Assembly: GCA_017303575.1 (NCBI GenBank)
Contig: JAFLCL010000023.1
Location: forward strand, 1 to 58,066
Source of the DNA: Deltaproteobacteria bacterium
GTDB lineage: Bacteria > Myxococcota_A > Polyangia > Polyangiales > Sandaracinaceae
DNA: 58,066 bases
Reading direction: 5' to 3'
Positions 33,819 to 42,637 of the stretch are shown here, piece by piece. A program made the position numbers and the translations under genes. The notes beneath the pieces were generated by a model, which was not told the origin of the DNA, made no database searches, and saw only the letters and a program-made list of their open reading frames with translations. Within the stretch, counting starts at the first letter, position 1, and every line of letters begins with the position of its first letter.

Positions 33819-34520
33819 TCACGCGAGACCCGGATAGATCGTCTGCACGTCGTCGTCCTCGTCGATCGCCGCGAGGAACGCCTCGACCTCGGCGCGCTTG
33901 GCGTCGTCATCGAGCGTCACCGGGTTCTTCGGACGCCACGCGAGCTTGGCCGCCGTCACGTTCCACTTCCGCTCGGCGAGCTGCTTCGCGACGGCGTCGA
34001 GATCGGTGGGCTCCGTATAGAAGACCGAGCCGCCTTCGCCGTCGGTCTCGACCTCCTGCGCGCCCGCCTCGATCGCGGCCTCCTCGGGATCGACGTTGCC
34101 CGCGGGCGGCATCGCCTCGATCTGTCCGACGCGGTTGTAGTCCCACGACACCGAGCCGCTCGCGCCGAGCTGGCCCTTGCGGAAGAGCACGCGGATGTTG
34201 GACGACGTGCGGTTCTTGTTCTCCGTCAGGCACTCGACGATCACCGGCACCTGGTGCGGCGCGAAGCCTTCGTAGAACACGGTGTCGTACTGGAGCGATC
34301 CATCGAGCTGGCCCGAGCCCTTCTTGATCGCACGCTCGAGCGTCTCCTTCGTCATCGAGGCCTTCTTCGCGGCCTCGATCGCCATGCGAAGGCGCCCGTT
34401 GGTGTTGGGGTCGGTGCCGTTCCTCGCGGCCGCGGCGATCTCGCGCGCGAGCTTGTCGAAGATCTTGCCCTTCGCGTTCGCCGCCGCCTCACGACCCTTC
34501 TGCTTCCACTGTGCTCCCAC
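33819..34520 (-). CDS. YebC/PmpR-family protein
   Basis: 233 residues. GTG 34520 is chosen for the family N-terminus ([18 protein letters not shown]) and a GAGGAG Shine-Dalgarno 6 nt upstream. Segments [34 protein letters not shown] and [13 protein letters not shown] identify the family. Members were first described as transcription regulators and more recently as ribosome-associated factors that help translate difficult stretches. The C-terminal acidic loop region is normal. Operon with the quinone oxidoreductase, 4 nt downstream. Confidence 0.92.
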   Translation of the reverse strand: MGAQWKQKGREAAANAKGKIFDKLAREIAAAARNGTDPNTNGRLRMAIEAAKKASMTKETLERAIKKGSGQLDGSLQYDTVFYEGFAPHQVPVIVECLTENKNRTSSNIRVLFRKGQLGASGSVSWDYNRVGQIEAMPPAGNVDPEEAAIEAGAQEVETDGEGGSVFYTEPTDLDAVAKQLAERKWNVTAAKLAWRPKNPVTLDDDAKRAEVEAFLAAIDEDDDVQTIYPGLA

Positions 34521-34546
34521 GATCGCTCCTCGATGCGCGTGTCGCG

Positions 34547-35383
34547 CTACCTGCTGCCGAGCTCGATGATGCCCGGCTCACGCATGGTCGATCCAGGCGT
34601 GACGTCTTCGTAGCGCAGCGACGTTCCGTCGATGCAGTAGTCCCAGCGGCGGCCGAGCGTGGCCGACACGATCTGGTTCGACTCGAGCGTGTATCCGTCG
34701 GCGTCGTCGATCGCGTAGACCTGTCGGGCCGCGCAGCGACAATTGCCCGACGCCTCCGTCACGCACTCGGAGTCCACGGTGGCCATGCGCACGAGATCCT
34801 CGATCGCGTCGCAGCCGCCCACGAAGTCCGCGCAGAGCGAGGGCACGAAGAGCTCGACCACGACCTCGGACTGCGCGACGCGACGCGCGAACGCTCCGTC
34901 GAACGTCACGCGGCCGCGCGCGCGGCCTTCACGTCGCGTGACCGCGGCGCCCGGACATCGTGAGAGATCGTCTTCGATCGGCAGCTCGAAGCAGCCGCCG
35001 GTCACGTCCCACGTGCCCTCGACGTCGCCGCCGCAGGCATCGAGCGGCGGGCACGCGGAGCCGTCCGTGATCACGTCGAGCTCGACCCACGCGGGCGCAC
35101 CGAGGCCACCGTCGTCGTCGAACGGATCACCGCCGTCGTAGGTCGGCAGGATCGTCCCGGAGTCGGAGCCGCTCGGCGCGTCGGAGGCGAGGTCGCCGTC
35201 GAGCGCGCGCGGCGCATCGTCGGGGGCGGAGACCGCATCGACCGCCGGCGCGGCGTCCACGAGCGAGGCGGCATCGAGGCTCTCGATCGGCGCATCGAGG
35301 CCCGCGTCCTCGACGACGGTGCCTCCACCACAGCCCGAGAGCGACGCGAGGAGGATCACGAAGAGAGAGGTGCGTGTGTTCAT
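34547..35383 (-). CDS. Asp/Ala-rich linker lipoprotein
   Basis: 278 residues from ATG 35383, giving a lipoprotein signal ([12 protein letters not shown], Cys 18). The next 80 residues are a disordered Asp/Ala/Ser linker, typical of Myxococcota surface lipoproteins. The C-terminal domain (about 110-278) holds ten Cys in short-spaced pairs ([23 protein letters not shown]) and beta strands. No family recognised. The stop lies 26 bp upstream of the YebC start, so it may be the first gene of that unit. Confidence 0.62.
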   Translation of the reverse strand: MNTRTSLFVILLASLSGCGGGTVVEDAGLDAPIESLDAASLVDAAPAVDAVSAPDDAPRALDGDLASDAPSGSDSGTILPTYDGGDPFDDDGGLGAPAWVELDVITDGSACPPLDACGGDVEGTWDVTGGCFELPIEDDLSRCPGAAVTRREGRARGRVTFDGAFARRVAQSEVVVELFVPSLCADFVGGCDAIEDLVRMATVDSECVTEASGNCRCAARQVYAIDDADGYTLESNQIVSATLGRRWDYCIDGTSLRYEDVTPGSTMREPGIIELGSR

Positions 35384-35436
35384 GGGGAGGCCGTGGCGCG
35401 ACGCCGTCGTTCTTCTGAAGGACCGAGAGAGGAAGC

Positions 35437-36129
35437 TCACGCGCCTTCGGTGCCGCGGTACTTGGCGTTCCGATCACGGATGCCGGCCGCGAGCATCTCG
35501 AGCGCCTGCGCGATGCGACGCGAGCGGGTCTCGGGCTTCTTGGCCTCGGTGATCCACGACACGTACTCGCGCTTGTGCGAGGGAGAGAGCGCCTTCCACG
35601 TGGTGTTCGCCGCCTTGTTCTTCTTGAGGCCGTCGTTCAGCTCGTCGGGCACCACGAGGTCGGTGCTCGGTCGCTTCACGCCGCCGCTCGAGCTCGCGGT
35701 CTTGGTGCTCGGCGCCTTCGTCGTCGGCGCGGGCACCTGCCGCTCGATGCTCTCCTCGGGCTTGAAGCGCACCGCGCTCCACGTGGCGTCGAGCGCCACC
35801 TGCGCGACAGGCCCCCAGCCGCGCGACCGCAGCGGCTGCCAGCCCTCGTCGCGGCTGAGATCCGAGGACACGCCCGAGGTCTTCTTCGGGTACGCGAACC
35901 AGAGCACGCCGTCGGGCGCGAGCGCGGCCAGCGCCTTGGGCGCGTGATCGCCCAGCCCCTTGCCGCTCGAGACGAAGATCAGCACCACGTCGAACGGACC
36001 GCGTGCGGTGTTGCTCGTGGTGAGCTGCACCCCCGCGGGCGGCGCGATCGCGTCGGCCACGATCTGCGGTGCACGCAGCACGAGGACCTTGTGACCGGGC
36101 TTGATGAGGAGCTTCTTCGCGAGCGACAT
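35437..36129 (-). CDS. DUF3052 - YdeI/OmpD-associated (OmdA) fusion
   Basis: 230 residues. The N-terminal part (about 1-120) resembles DUF3052: LLIKPGHKVLVLRAP, then FDVVLIFVSSGKGL and DGVLWFAYPKKTS. A Thr/Pro/Ser linker follows, and residues 150-225 match the OmdA/YdeI helical domain: VPDELNDGLKKNKAANTTWK, LSPSHKREYVSWITEAKKPE, RSRRIAQALEMLAAG. OmdA domains are associated with envelope stress and bacteriocin protection in other bacteria. Start ATG 36129 with TTGGAG upstream. The Ala at the end is 53 bp upstream of the next lipoprotein start. Confidence 0.8.
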   Translation of the reverse strand: MSLAKKLLIKPGHKVLVLRAPQIVADAIAPPAGVQLTTSNTARGPFDVVLIFVSSGKGLGDHAPKALAALAPDGVLWFAYPKKTSGVSSDLSRDEGWQPLRSRGWGPVAQVALDATWSAVRFKPEESIERQVPAPTTKAPSTKTASSSGGVKRPSTDLVVPDELNDGLKKNKAANTTWKALSPSHKREYVSWITEAKKPETRSRRIAQALEMLAAGIRDRNAKYRGTEGA

Positions 36130-36180
36130 CGATGGGCTCCAACGGCAGAGGGCAGAGAAGCGGAGTGCGGGCGGGGAAGC

Positions 36181-36798
36181 TCAGAGGAAGGACTCGATCG
36201 CGTCGACGGCGATCGCGCTCGACCACTGTCGCGCGCCGTCGACACGCATGCGGATCACACCGCGGCGATCGACGATCCACGTCTCGGGGTACATGCGCGT
36301 GCCGAAGCGACCGCGCACCACGGCGCGGTCGGGATCGAGCAACACGCGCAGCGGCGTGCCCTCGGGGATGACGGTGCGCACGTCTTCCCAGGTCCGATCC
36401 GTCGAGATGGTCACGAGCTCGACGTCGTCACGATCCGCGAGGATGCGCGAGAGCTCCACCAGGCTCGGCATCTCTTCGATGCAGGGACCGCAGGTGACGG
36501 TCCAGAAATTCAGGACCACGACCTGCCCTCGCATGTCCGACATGCGGAACGCCTGGCCATCCTGATCGCGCAGCTCGAAGTCCGGCACCCGTCGGTCGTT
36601 GCCGAGGTAGTGCACCTCGGTCGATCGACCCCGCGTGAGCGCCTCGTACGCGGCGTCGCCCAGCATCGAGCGCAGGGGCGTCTCGCGACGGCGCGTCTCT
36701 CCATCGGCGAACGCGCTCGCGAGCATGTACGCGAGCGGCCCGCCGAGGACGAGCACGATCAGCGCAGCGCCGATGTCCTGTCGCGAGAACGGCCTCAT
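36181..36798 (-). CDS. membrane-anchored TlpA-like thioredoxin
   Basis: 205 residues. N-terminal membrane anchor (IGAALIVLVLGGPLAYMLA, about 9-27), a linker, then a periplasmic thioredoxin-fold domain of the TlpA/ResA/AhpC-TSA type from about residue 70. Active-site C103-G-P-C106 in NFWTVTCGPCIEEMPSL, and the cis-Pro-like MYPETWIVDRRG. Probably a thiol-disulfide reductase facing the periplasm, e.g. for cytochrome c or other disulfide substrates. It lies 51 bp upstream of the DUF3052-OmdA gene on the same strand. Confidence 0.9.
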   Translation of the reverse strand: MRPFSRQDIGAALIVLVLGGPLAYMLASAFADGETRRRETPLRSMLGDAAYEALTRGRSTEVHYLGNDRRVPDFELRDQDGQAFRMSDMRGQVVVLNFWTVTCGPCIEEMPSLVELSRILADRDDVELVTISTDRTWEDVRTVIPEGTPLRVLLDPDRAVVRGRFGTRMYPETWIVDRRGVIRMRVDGARQWSSAIAVDAIESFL

Positions 36799-36808
36799 GC
36801 CTCGAGTC

Positions 36809-37324
36809 TCATGGGTGGGCCGGCTCTATCACGGCACCGCGGAAGGGCACGAGCGGATCGGCCACGCGCGGCGGTCGAACGCTCCGCGCGCCGACGCGCA
36901 GCAGCACGCCGTCGGCATCCTCCTCGAGGTGATCCTCGAGGCTCATCATCGCGACCGACGTGAGCCCGCAGGGCATCGTGCCGCCGCGCGCGTCGCAGTA
37001 GAGCGCGCCGTCGGGGCCCTCGCGCAGCGTCGCGAGATCGACGCTCTCCTCACGGCCGTCCGAGAGCTCCACACGGAGCGACGACGACGCGGCGTCGAGC
37101 TCGAGACGACGACCGAAGAGCGGCGGCCCTTCGATCGCGACGTAGGCCCAGTTGATGTCGTTCTTCAGGCAGTAGCGGCCGTCCTCGGCGCGCTCGACCC
37201 AGCCATCGAAGGCACGCGCGAGCGCGTCGTGCGTGATCTGCACGCCGTCGTTCCACCACCGACCCTGCGCGTCGCGCCGGATCTTGGTCTCACGCGAGCG
37301 GCCCTCGACGGGGATCTCGATCAC
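36809..37324 (-). CDS. DUF1285 family protein
   Basis: 171 residues from GTG 37324, which overlaps the TerB stop as GTGA. The DUF1285 pattern is clear: EIPVEGRSRETKIRRDAQGR (start), RWWNDGVQITHDALARAF, RYCLKNDINWAYVAIEGPPL. The fold of solved members is two stacked domains with no known enzyme activity. Translation is coupled to the TerB-like gene upstream, and the TlpA-like gene follows after 10 bp, so the three form an operon from 37665 to 36181. Confidence 0.8.
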   Translation of the reverse strand: MIEIPVEGRSRETKIRRDAQGRWWNDGVQITHDALARAFDGWVERAEDGRYCLKNDINWAYVAIEGPPLFGRRLELDAASSSLRVELSDGREESVDLATLREGPDGALYCDARGGTMPCGLTSVAMMSLEDHLEEDADGVLLRVGARSVRPPRVADPLVPFRGAVIEPAHP

Positions 37325-37665
37325 GTGCGCGCGATCTCCCACCACGACTCGAGCCAGCGCAGCGGCTTCTCTTCTTCCGCGGTGATGGTGTCGCTCGCGG
37401 CGATCTTCACGAGCACGTCGTGGATCGCCTTGCGCGCCTCGACGCGGGTCACGGCCTTGGCCGCGGTCTTCAACACCTCGTTGGTGGGGAACTTGTCCGT
37501 CGCCTCGAGCATCGCCTGCGTGAAGCGATCGGTGCCGAGCGCGGTGCGCACGAGCGCCACGTGCTCGCGCTCGGGGTTCGAGAACTCGCCGTCGGCCTGG
37601 ATGACGACGCGCATGAGGCCGACGAGCACGAGCGTCTCGTCGGTCGTGAGTTGAGAGAGCTCCAT
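37321..37665 (-). CDS. TerB-like protein
   Basis: 114 residues, all helical. LVLVGLMRVVIQADGEFSNP with the acidic DGEFSNPER is the metal-binding-like loop of the TerB family; a second half ITAEEEKPLRWLESWW follows. The family is found in tellurite-resistance and phage-defence loci and also alone as a housekeeping gene; no other ter gene is present here. A TATCCT hexamer lies 8 nt before the ATG with no Shine-Dalgarno sequence. First gene of the TerB/DUF1285/TlpA unit. Confidence 0.78.
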   Translation of the reverse strand: MELSQLTTDETLVLVGLMRVVIQADGEFSNPEREHVALVRTALGTDRFTQAMLEATDKFPTNEVLKTAAKAVTRVEARKAIHDVLVKIAASDTITAEEEKPLRWLESWWEIART

Positions 37666-37673
37666 GGGCCGGG

Positions 37674-37679
37674 AGGATA
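37674..37679 (-). promoter_or_regulatory. -10-like TATCCT, 8 nt before terB-like gene
   Basis: On the minus strand TATCCT is followed by 8 nt and the ATG at 37665, with no Shine-Dalgarno sequence. Predicted leaderless start. The same hexamer in the same place precedes the gene starting at 56348. Confidence 0.5.
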
Positions 37680-37719
37680 TCCCGCTCGGCGCGCGGCTGC
37701 CCGGGGGTTTGCGTGTCCC

Positions 37720-38724
37720 TCAACCGCAGCCGGGGCCCTCGAGACGACACCAGAACCGCGCGATCTCGACGTTCGTCTCGGCGAAGCGACGGCCGTCCTC
37801 GGTGCGGATGTCGAAGTCGAAGCGCGCGACCTCACCCGGCGCGAACACGTGGAAGACGATGGTGCCCTCCGCGACGTCACAGGGCGCGTCGGTGCTGCCG
37901 CACACGCGGGCCTGTCCATCGCCCGCGAAGTCACGACCGAGCTCGTAGACGGTCTCGGGCGACGCACGCTCGAGGGCGTGCCACACGCTGAGCTCGATCG
38001 AGCCATCGAGCGGCTCGTCCGCGCAGGTCTCGCGCGAGGTGGTGAGCGTGATCGTCCACGCCGGTCCGTCGGTGGGCGCGCAGTATCGATCCGCCTTCGC
38101 TGTGTCGTACGCATGCGTCGTCACGCACGGGCCGTAGGAGCGGATGTCGGTGCCCGCGAGGTACGCGTTGCAGTCGAAGACGTAGTCGACACCATCGCAG
38201 CCGCACGCAGGCACGCCGCCAGGGTCGAGGCACTCCGTGGGACGCGGACGGCACACGCCGGTCGAGTCGTCGCCACCGCAGAACGAGCCATCGGGGTAGT
38301 CGCAGTACTCGGTCTCGAAGCAGCCCCCGACCTCCGCGAAGCCACCGCAGCTCCGATCGCAGCGCGCGTGCTCGGCGAGGCACGCTTCGGCCGTGGCCGC
38401 GAGCGCGCCGCAGTCCTCGCCCTCGCAGGAGCAGCCCGAGATCGACCAGCACGAGTCGCCTCTCCACACGTAGCCGAGCTCGGCCTCACACCCGCCCACC
38501 CCGCGCGCATCCTGCGGCTCGCAGCTCGGATCGACCCACGCGTCGGTCGGCGGCCCGCCATCGACGCACGCACACCCATCGCGTCCGATCGGCGCAGCGT
38601 CGAGGGCGGGCGGACCCGCGTCCGTCTCGTCGCCGCGCGTGTGCGACATGCAGCCGACCAAGAGCAGCGGCCCCATCGGCAACGAGAGAAGGAGGAGAGG
38701 ACGAACCGAGCGAGCGCGCATCAT
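37720..38724 (-). CDS. Cys-rich lipoprotein with Kazal-like segment
   Basis: 334 residues from ATG 38724 (second ATG at 38721). Lipoprotein signal (LLLSLPMGPLLLVGC), then a short Asp/Ala linker. Residues about 50-210 are very Cys-rich. One stretch, CGCDGVDYVFDCNAYLAGTD, has the C-G-x-D-x-Y-x-x-C-x-A shape of a Kazal protease-inhibitor domain, and another precedes it (CCGGxx-type pairs). The last 110 residues form a beta domain (WTITLTTSRETC, GTIVFHVFAPGEVARFDFDI). Probably surface exposed. Divergent from the aminotransferase gene (123 bp between starts). Confidence 0.68.
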   Translation of the reverse strand: MMRARSVRPLLLLSLPMGPLLLVGCMSHTRGDETDAGPPALDAAPIGRDGCACVDGGPPTDAWVDPSCEPQDARGVGGCEAELGYVWRGDSCWSISGCSCEGEDCGALAATAEACLAEHARCDRSCGGFAEVGGCFETEYCDYPDGSFCGGDDSTGVCRPRPTECLDPGGVPACGCDGVDYVFDCNAYLAGTDIRSYGPCVTTHAYDTAKADRYCAPTDGPAWTITLTTSRETCADEPLDGSIELSVWHALERASPETVYELGRDFAGDGQARVCGSTDAPCDVAEGTIVFHVFAPGEVARFDFDIRTEDGRRFAETNVEIARFWCRLEGPGCG

Positions 38725-38833
38725 CGAGAGCTCCGACGGGCCAGCGTGTGCCAAGCAAGAGAGCGAACTGCCCGTGCCCGACGACTCAGCACGCACCATG
38801 CCCGAGGCGTACCCCGGCGCACGATCGGCGGGC

Positions 38834-38839
38834 TACCAT
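38834..38839 (+). promoter_or_regulatory. -10-like TACCAT, 8 nt before aminotransferase
   Basis: GGCTACCAT is followed by 8 nt and the ATG at 38848 with no Shine-Dalgarno sequence. Predicted leaderless start for the aminotransferase/RCC1 unit. Confidence 0.5.
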
Positions 38840-38847
38840 CGCGCGCG

Positions 38848-40035
38848 ATGCCGCGATTTCCCGAGGTCGCCGAGAGCTCCGTGGGGCTCTCGGATGCCGT
38901 GTTCTCGAAGCTCGTCGCCCGCGCCCGCCAGAACACCGAGCGCAACGGCAGCGGGAATCTCTACGCGCTCCACGTCGGCGACACGTACCTCGATCCCTAC
39001 GAGGGCGCGCGCGCCGAGGCGATCCGCACGATCGATCACGGCCGCCTCCACAACTACTCGCCCGTCCAAGGCGAGCCCGTCCTGCTCGATGCGATCCTCG
39101 CGCACGTCGCGCGCCGCTCGGGCGTGACCCTCGATCGCGAGCTCGTGCAGGTCGTGTCCGGCGCGACCGCCGGCATCGCCGTCGTCGTCGACGCGCTGTT
39201 GTCTCCCGGGGACGAGCTCTTGCTGCTCGCGCCGTTCTGGCCGCTCGTGCGAGGCACCACGCAGCGTCGCGGCGGCCGCGCGATCGAGGTGCCGTTCTGG
39301 GATCGTCTGAATGTGCTGACGACGGTCGCGCAGCTCGAGGCGCACCTCGAGTCGTTCGTCACACCGAAGACGGCCGCGATCTACGTGAACACGCCGCACA
39401 ACCCCACGGGCTCGATGTTGTCGGCGGCGCACCTCGACGCGATCGCGAACGTCGCCGAGCGACACGGCCTCTGGGTGATCGCGGACGAGGTCTACGAAGA
39501 GCTGTGGTTCGAGGAAGAGCCCGCGTCTGCGTGGACCCACCCTCGCCTGCGACCGCGCGCCGTCGTCGTGCACTCGGTGTCGAAGGCGTATGGCCTCGCA
39601 GGCGCCCGCGTGGGCTTCGTGCACGGCCCCGCCTCGGCGATGCAGGCGATCCGCGGCGTGCAGACCTTCATGACGTACTGCGCGCCGCGTCCGTTCCAGC
39701 TCGCGGCGGCGCGCGTGCTCGTCGAGGGGCGCGACTGGATCGCGACCACGCGCGCGCACTACCGAGAGCTCGCGCACCGCGCGGCCGATGCGCTCTCGGT
39801 GCCGAGGCCGCCGGGTGGCACGTTCCTCTTCGTCGACACGCGCGGACGCCGTCGTGATGGAGAGTCGCCCCTCGGCTTCCTCGAGCGCTGCGTCGACCAG
39901 GGCGTGCTGCTCACGCCCGGCACCGCGAGCGGCAAGGACTACGAAGACTGGGTGCGTCTCTGCTTCACCACGCTGCCACCGACCGAGCTCGACGAAGCGC
40001 TCGCGATCCTCCGACGCATCCTCGAGGACCGATGA
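38848..40035 (+). CDS. PLP-dependent aminotransferase, class I/II
   Basis: 395 residues of the aspartate aminotransferase fold. VNTPHNPTGSM (about 180-190) holds the substrate-carboxylate Asn, IADEVYEELW the cofactor Asp213 and Tyr216, and HSVSKAYGLAGARVGFV the Schiff-base Lys K246 followed by the phosphate-binding Arg. Length is normal. The donor amino acid cannot be deduced. The start ATG 38848 has no Shine-Dalgarno, consistent with a leaderless mRNA. The stop overlaps the next start as ATGA, which couples it to an RCC1-like lipoprotein, an odd pairing. Confidence 0.9.
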   Translation: MPRFPEVAESSVGLSDAVFSKLVARARQNTERNGSGNLYALHVGDTYLDPYEGARAEAIRTIDHGRLHNYSPVQGEPVLLDAILAHVARRSGVTLDRELVQVVSGATAGIAVVVDALLSPGDELLLLAPFWPLVRGTTQRRGGRAIEVPFWDRLNVLTTVAQLEAHLESFVTPKTAAIYVNTPHNPTGSMLSAAHLDAIANVAERHGLWVIADEVYEELWFEEEPASAWTHPRLRPRAVVVHSVSKAYGLAGARVGFVHGPASAMQAIRGVQTFMTYCAPRPFQLAAARVLVEGRDWIATTRAHYRELAHRAADALSVPRPPGGTFLFVDTRGRRRDGESPLGFLERCVDQGVLLTPGTASGKDYEDWVRLCFTTLPPTELDEALAILRRILEDR

Positions 40036-41651
40036 TCTCGGCTCGATCGGGCGCACTGTGGATCACGGGAGCACTCTGGCTCGCAGCGGCGACTGGCACC
40101 CTCGGGTGCGAGTCCCGCGTCTCGTTGGGTGGCGACTGCAGCGCCGACACGGACTGCCAACCACCTTTTGTGTGCGGCGTCGGTGGCCGCTGCCGTGTGG
40201 AGTGCACGACCAGTGAAGACTGCAGCGCGGGCGAGCGATGTCTCGTCGACGTGAGCGTGGGAGTGCGCGCGTGCTCGATCGCGCGCGAGACCTGCGAGAC
40301 CGACTGCGCGGCAGGCCTCCAGTGCGTCGCCGATGAGTGCCAGTCTGGCTGCACCTCGAGCGCTCAGTGCCCCGACTCCGTGTGCACCGTCGAGGGCTAT
40401 TGCCTCCCCACCACGGCGAGCGTTGCCGACGCCGGAACGCCCGATGCCAGCACGGATCCCGCCGAGGATGCCCCCACGGATACCGGCACCGATGCAGGCG
40501 ACACGTGCGCCGTCGGACCCGGTGTGGTCGACGTCGCGGTCGGTGCCACCGAGACCTGCGCTGTCACGAGCGATCACTACGTGTACTGCTGGGGCTACTA
40601 CCCACTCATCGCCGACGCCGGCACGGGCGTGGACTGCTACCACGGCCCCGGCAACTGCCACCCTCGCCCGGTGCGCATCGATGGCCTCGAGAACGTCGAG
40701 GAGATCGTGCTCACGGGGCGCTCCATCGCGTGCGTCCGCCTCACCGGCGGTGAGGTGCACTGTTGGGGTGACGCAGCGGGCGTCATCGATCGCACCGTCC
40801 GACGCATCACCTCGTCGGCGGACGGCAGCCCGATCTCGGCGACGCGGCTGGTCGCAGGCGATCAGCACGTGTGCGCCCTCGAGACGAGCGGTCGCGTGTC
40901 GTGCTGGGGACGTCGCTCGCTCGGATGTCTCGGCGATGGCGGAGACGACGACGCGTGGATCGAGTCCGCCACGCCAGCGACCGAACTCGGGCCCGTGGAC
41001 GACGCCGAGGGCACGCTGGCCACAGGCTACGAGGCCACTGTGGCGCTCGGCGACGACGGTCAGATCCGCGGCGTCGGCGCGAACGAGTCAGGGCAGCTCG
41101 GCGCGACCCCGTCGGCGAGATCGTTGACGGGCGTGCCGTTGCCGCGCTCCGGCGCGACGCACCTCGCTGCGAGCGGATCCAACACCTGCGTGCTCGTCGC
41201 TGGCCAGCCTCGATGTTGGGGGCACGCGAACGCATTGCTCGGGGCATCGCCCACGGATCTCGAGGACTGCTTCATGCGAGGGACGGAGCGCTGCACGCCT
41301 GTGCGTCAGGCGCTCACGAGCCCCATGCCGCTGGCGCAGCTGGCCGGCGACACGACCGGCGACTCCATGTACGGCATCACGAGCGACGGGATCGTCTTCG
41401 GCTGGGGCTCGAGCGACACGAGGCTGCTCAGTGCTCAGAACGTCAGAATCCCCACGCCGCTCGAGGCGCTCGGGGGACGTCGCGCGCACGTGGTCTCGGT
41501 GCGCGGCGGCACGGCGTGCGCGATCCTCGACGCGGGCGCCGAGCTCGTGTGCTGGGGCCTCGACTCGGACGCGCAGCTCGGTCGCGGCGTGCCACACCCC
41601 CGCGGCGACGAGGATCCGTCGCTCGCCGTGGCGCAGCCTCCGTGCTGGTGA
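40032..41651 (+). CDS. RCC1-like repeat surface lipoprotein
   Basis: 539 residues. Hydrophobic signal with lipobox (LWLAAATGTLGC, Cys 26). Residues about 30-125 contain three to four short Cys-rich modules (CSADTDCQPPFVCGVGGRC, CTTSEDCSAGERC, CDSxxC types) like those of myxobacterial surface proteins, then an Asp/Thr linker. Residues 165-535 have RCC1/BLIP-type blades: VAVGATETCAVTSDHYVYCW, CVRLTGGEVHCWG, VCALETSGRVSCWG, CVLVAGQPRCWG, CAILDAGAELVCWG. It probably folds as a beta-propeller outside the cell. Translation is coupled to the aminotransferase (ATGA). Confidence 0.85.
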   Translation: MISARSGALWITGALWLAAATGTLGCESRVSLGGDCSADTDCQPPFVCGVGGRCRVECTTSEDCSAGERCLVDVSVGVRACSIARETCETDCAAGLQCVADECQSGCTSSAQCPDSVCTVEGYCLPTTASVADAGTPDASTDPAEDAPTDTGTDAGDTCAVGPGVVDVAVGATETCAVTSDHYVYCWGYYPLIADAGTGVDCYHGPGNCHPRPVRIDGLENVEEIVLTGRSIACVRLTGGEVHCWGDAAGVIDRTVRRITSSADGSPISATRLVAGDQHVCALETSGRVSCWGRRSLGCLGDGGDDDAWIESATPATELGPVDDAEGTLATGYEATVALGDDGQIRGVGANESGQLGATPSARSLTGVPLPRSGATHLAASGSNTCVLVAGQPRCWGHANALLGASPTDLEDCFMRGTERCTPVRQALTSPMPLAQLAGDTTGDSMYGITSDGIVFGWGSSDTRLLSAQNVRIPTPLEALGGRRAHVVSVRGGTACAILDAGAELVCWGLDSDAQLGRGVPHPRGDEDPSLAVAQPPCW

Positions 41652-41664
41652 CACACCGCGGCCG

Positions 41665-42483
41665 ATGAGCGAACGACATCCAGGCACCGACGATCTCTCG
41701 CTCGCGACCGCCCTGACGCGCACGGCGGACGACAGCTTCCTCTGGAACGTGCCGAGCGGGTGGGAGCAAGGGCGCGGTGTGTTCGGCGGCTTGGTGGTCG
41801 CGGCCACGACGCGCGCGGCGATGCACGCCGAGCCCGATGGCGATCGCATCGTGCGCGCGATCTCCTGCGAGATCCTCGCGCCTGTCTCGGCGGGTCTCGC
41901 CACGGTGAGCGCGGAGTCGCTGCGGCGCGGCAACGGCGTCTCGGCGTACGAGGTGCGTGTGATCCAGAAGGACCCGACTGGGCACGACGAGGTCCGAGCG
42001 CGCGCGACGATCACGCTCGCCAAGGATCGTCCGAACGATCGCGATCATCAGAGCGTCGAGGCGCCGACGCTGCCCGCCTTCGACACGCTCGAGCGCGCAC
42101 CGCTCGGACCACCGATCGCGCCCACGTTCACGCAGCACCTCGACTTTCGTCCGGTGGGATCGCTGCCCTTCTCGGGCGCGACCGTGCCGAGCGCCGAGGG
42201 CTACGTCCATGCGCCGGGGGCGTCGTCGTGGGGACCCCCCGAGTGGCTGGCGCTCGTCGACTCCTACTGGCCCACGCTCATGGTGCTCGAGACGGGGCCA
42301 CGACCGCTCGTGACCCTCACGTTCCACGCGCAGCTGCTCGACACGCCTGCGCCGGGACCCTTCTCGTACCGAGGTCGCGCGCTCGCGACGCAGCACGGAT
42401 TCTCGAGCGAGCTGCGCGAGCTCTTCGACGCTCGCGGACGGCTCATCGTGTCGAACGTGCAGACGATCGCCGTGGTGAAGTGA
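41665..42483 (+). CDS. acyl-CoA thioesterase, double-hotdog type
   Basis: 272 residues with two hotdog halves. The first has WNVPSGWEQGRGVFGGLVVA and AISCEILAPVSAG; the second, SYWPTLMVLETGPRPLVTLT and YRGRALATQHGFSSE. This is the TesB-like/4HBT_3 layout of the thioesterase superfamily (PF13622). It lacks the precise TesB triad motifs, so the substrate may differ from the long-chain acyl-CoA hydrolysed by the TesB encoded 1.6 kb downstream. It lies 13 bp after the RCC1-like gene. Confidence 0.82.
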   Translation: MSERHPGTDDLSLATALTRTADDSFLWNVPSGWEQGRGVFGGLVVAATTRAAMHAEPDGDRIVRAISCEILAPVSAGLATVSAESLRRGNGVSAYEVRVIQKDPTGHDEVRARATITLAKDRPNDRDHQSVEAPTLPAFDTLERAPLGPPIAPTFTQHLDFRPVGSLPFSGATVPSAEGYVHAPGASSWGPPEWLALVDSYWPTLMVLETGPRPLVTLTFHAQLLDTPAPGPFSYRGRALATQHGFSSELRELFDARGRLIVSNVQTIAVVK

Positions 42484-42586
42484 AGCTCGGCGCTCGCCGT
42501 CGGTCGCTCCATCCGCGCCACGTCCAGCTCGCGCGCTCGTCGAGCGGTGCTCGTCGTCGTGCCCGGACATGGGGCGATCTTGCGAC

Positions 42587-42614
42587 GGTCGACGGACGAA
42601 CGCTTGCGTCGACC
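42587..42614 (+). promoter_or_regulatory. inverted repeat GGTCGACG/CGTCGACC in helicase 5' region
   Basis: Eight-base perfect arms (42587-42594 and 42607-42614) separated by 12 nt; each arm also contains the palindrome GTCGAC. The structure ends 23 nt before the GTG start of the RNA helicase at 42638 and just before its Shine-Dalgarno GAAGGAG. It could be an operator or an mRNA hairpin that the helicase itself, or cold, could open. Confidence 0.45.
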
Positions 42615-42637
42615 GCGTGGCGTGCGAAGGAGCGCGC

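Noticed and set aside
36809..37750. Single 313-codon gene covering both TerB and DUF1285
   Set aside because: The upstream part of that frame is an out-of-frame reading of the TerB gene; the GTGA overlap at 37324-37321 defines the true start.
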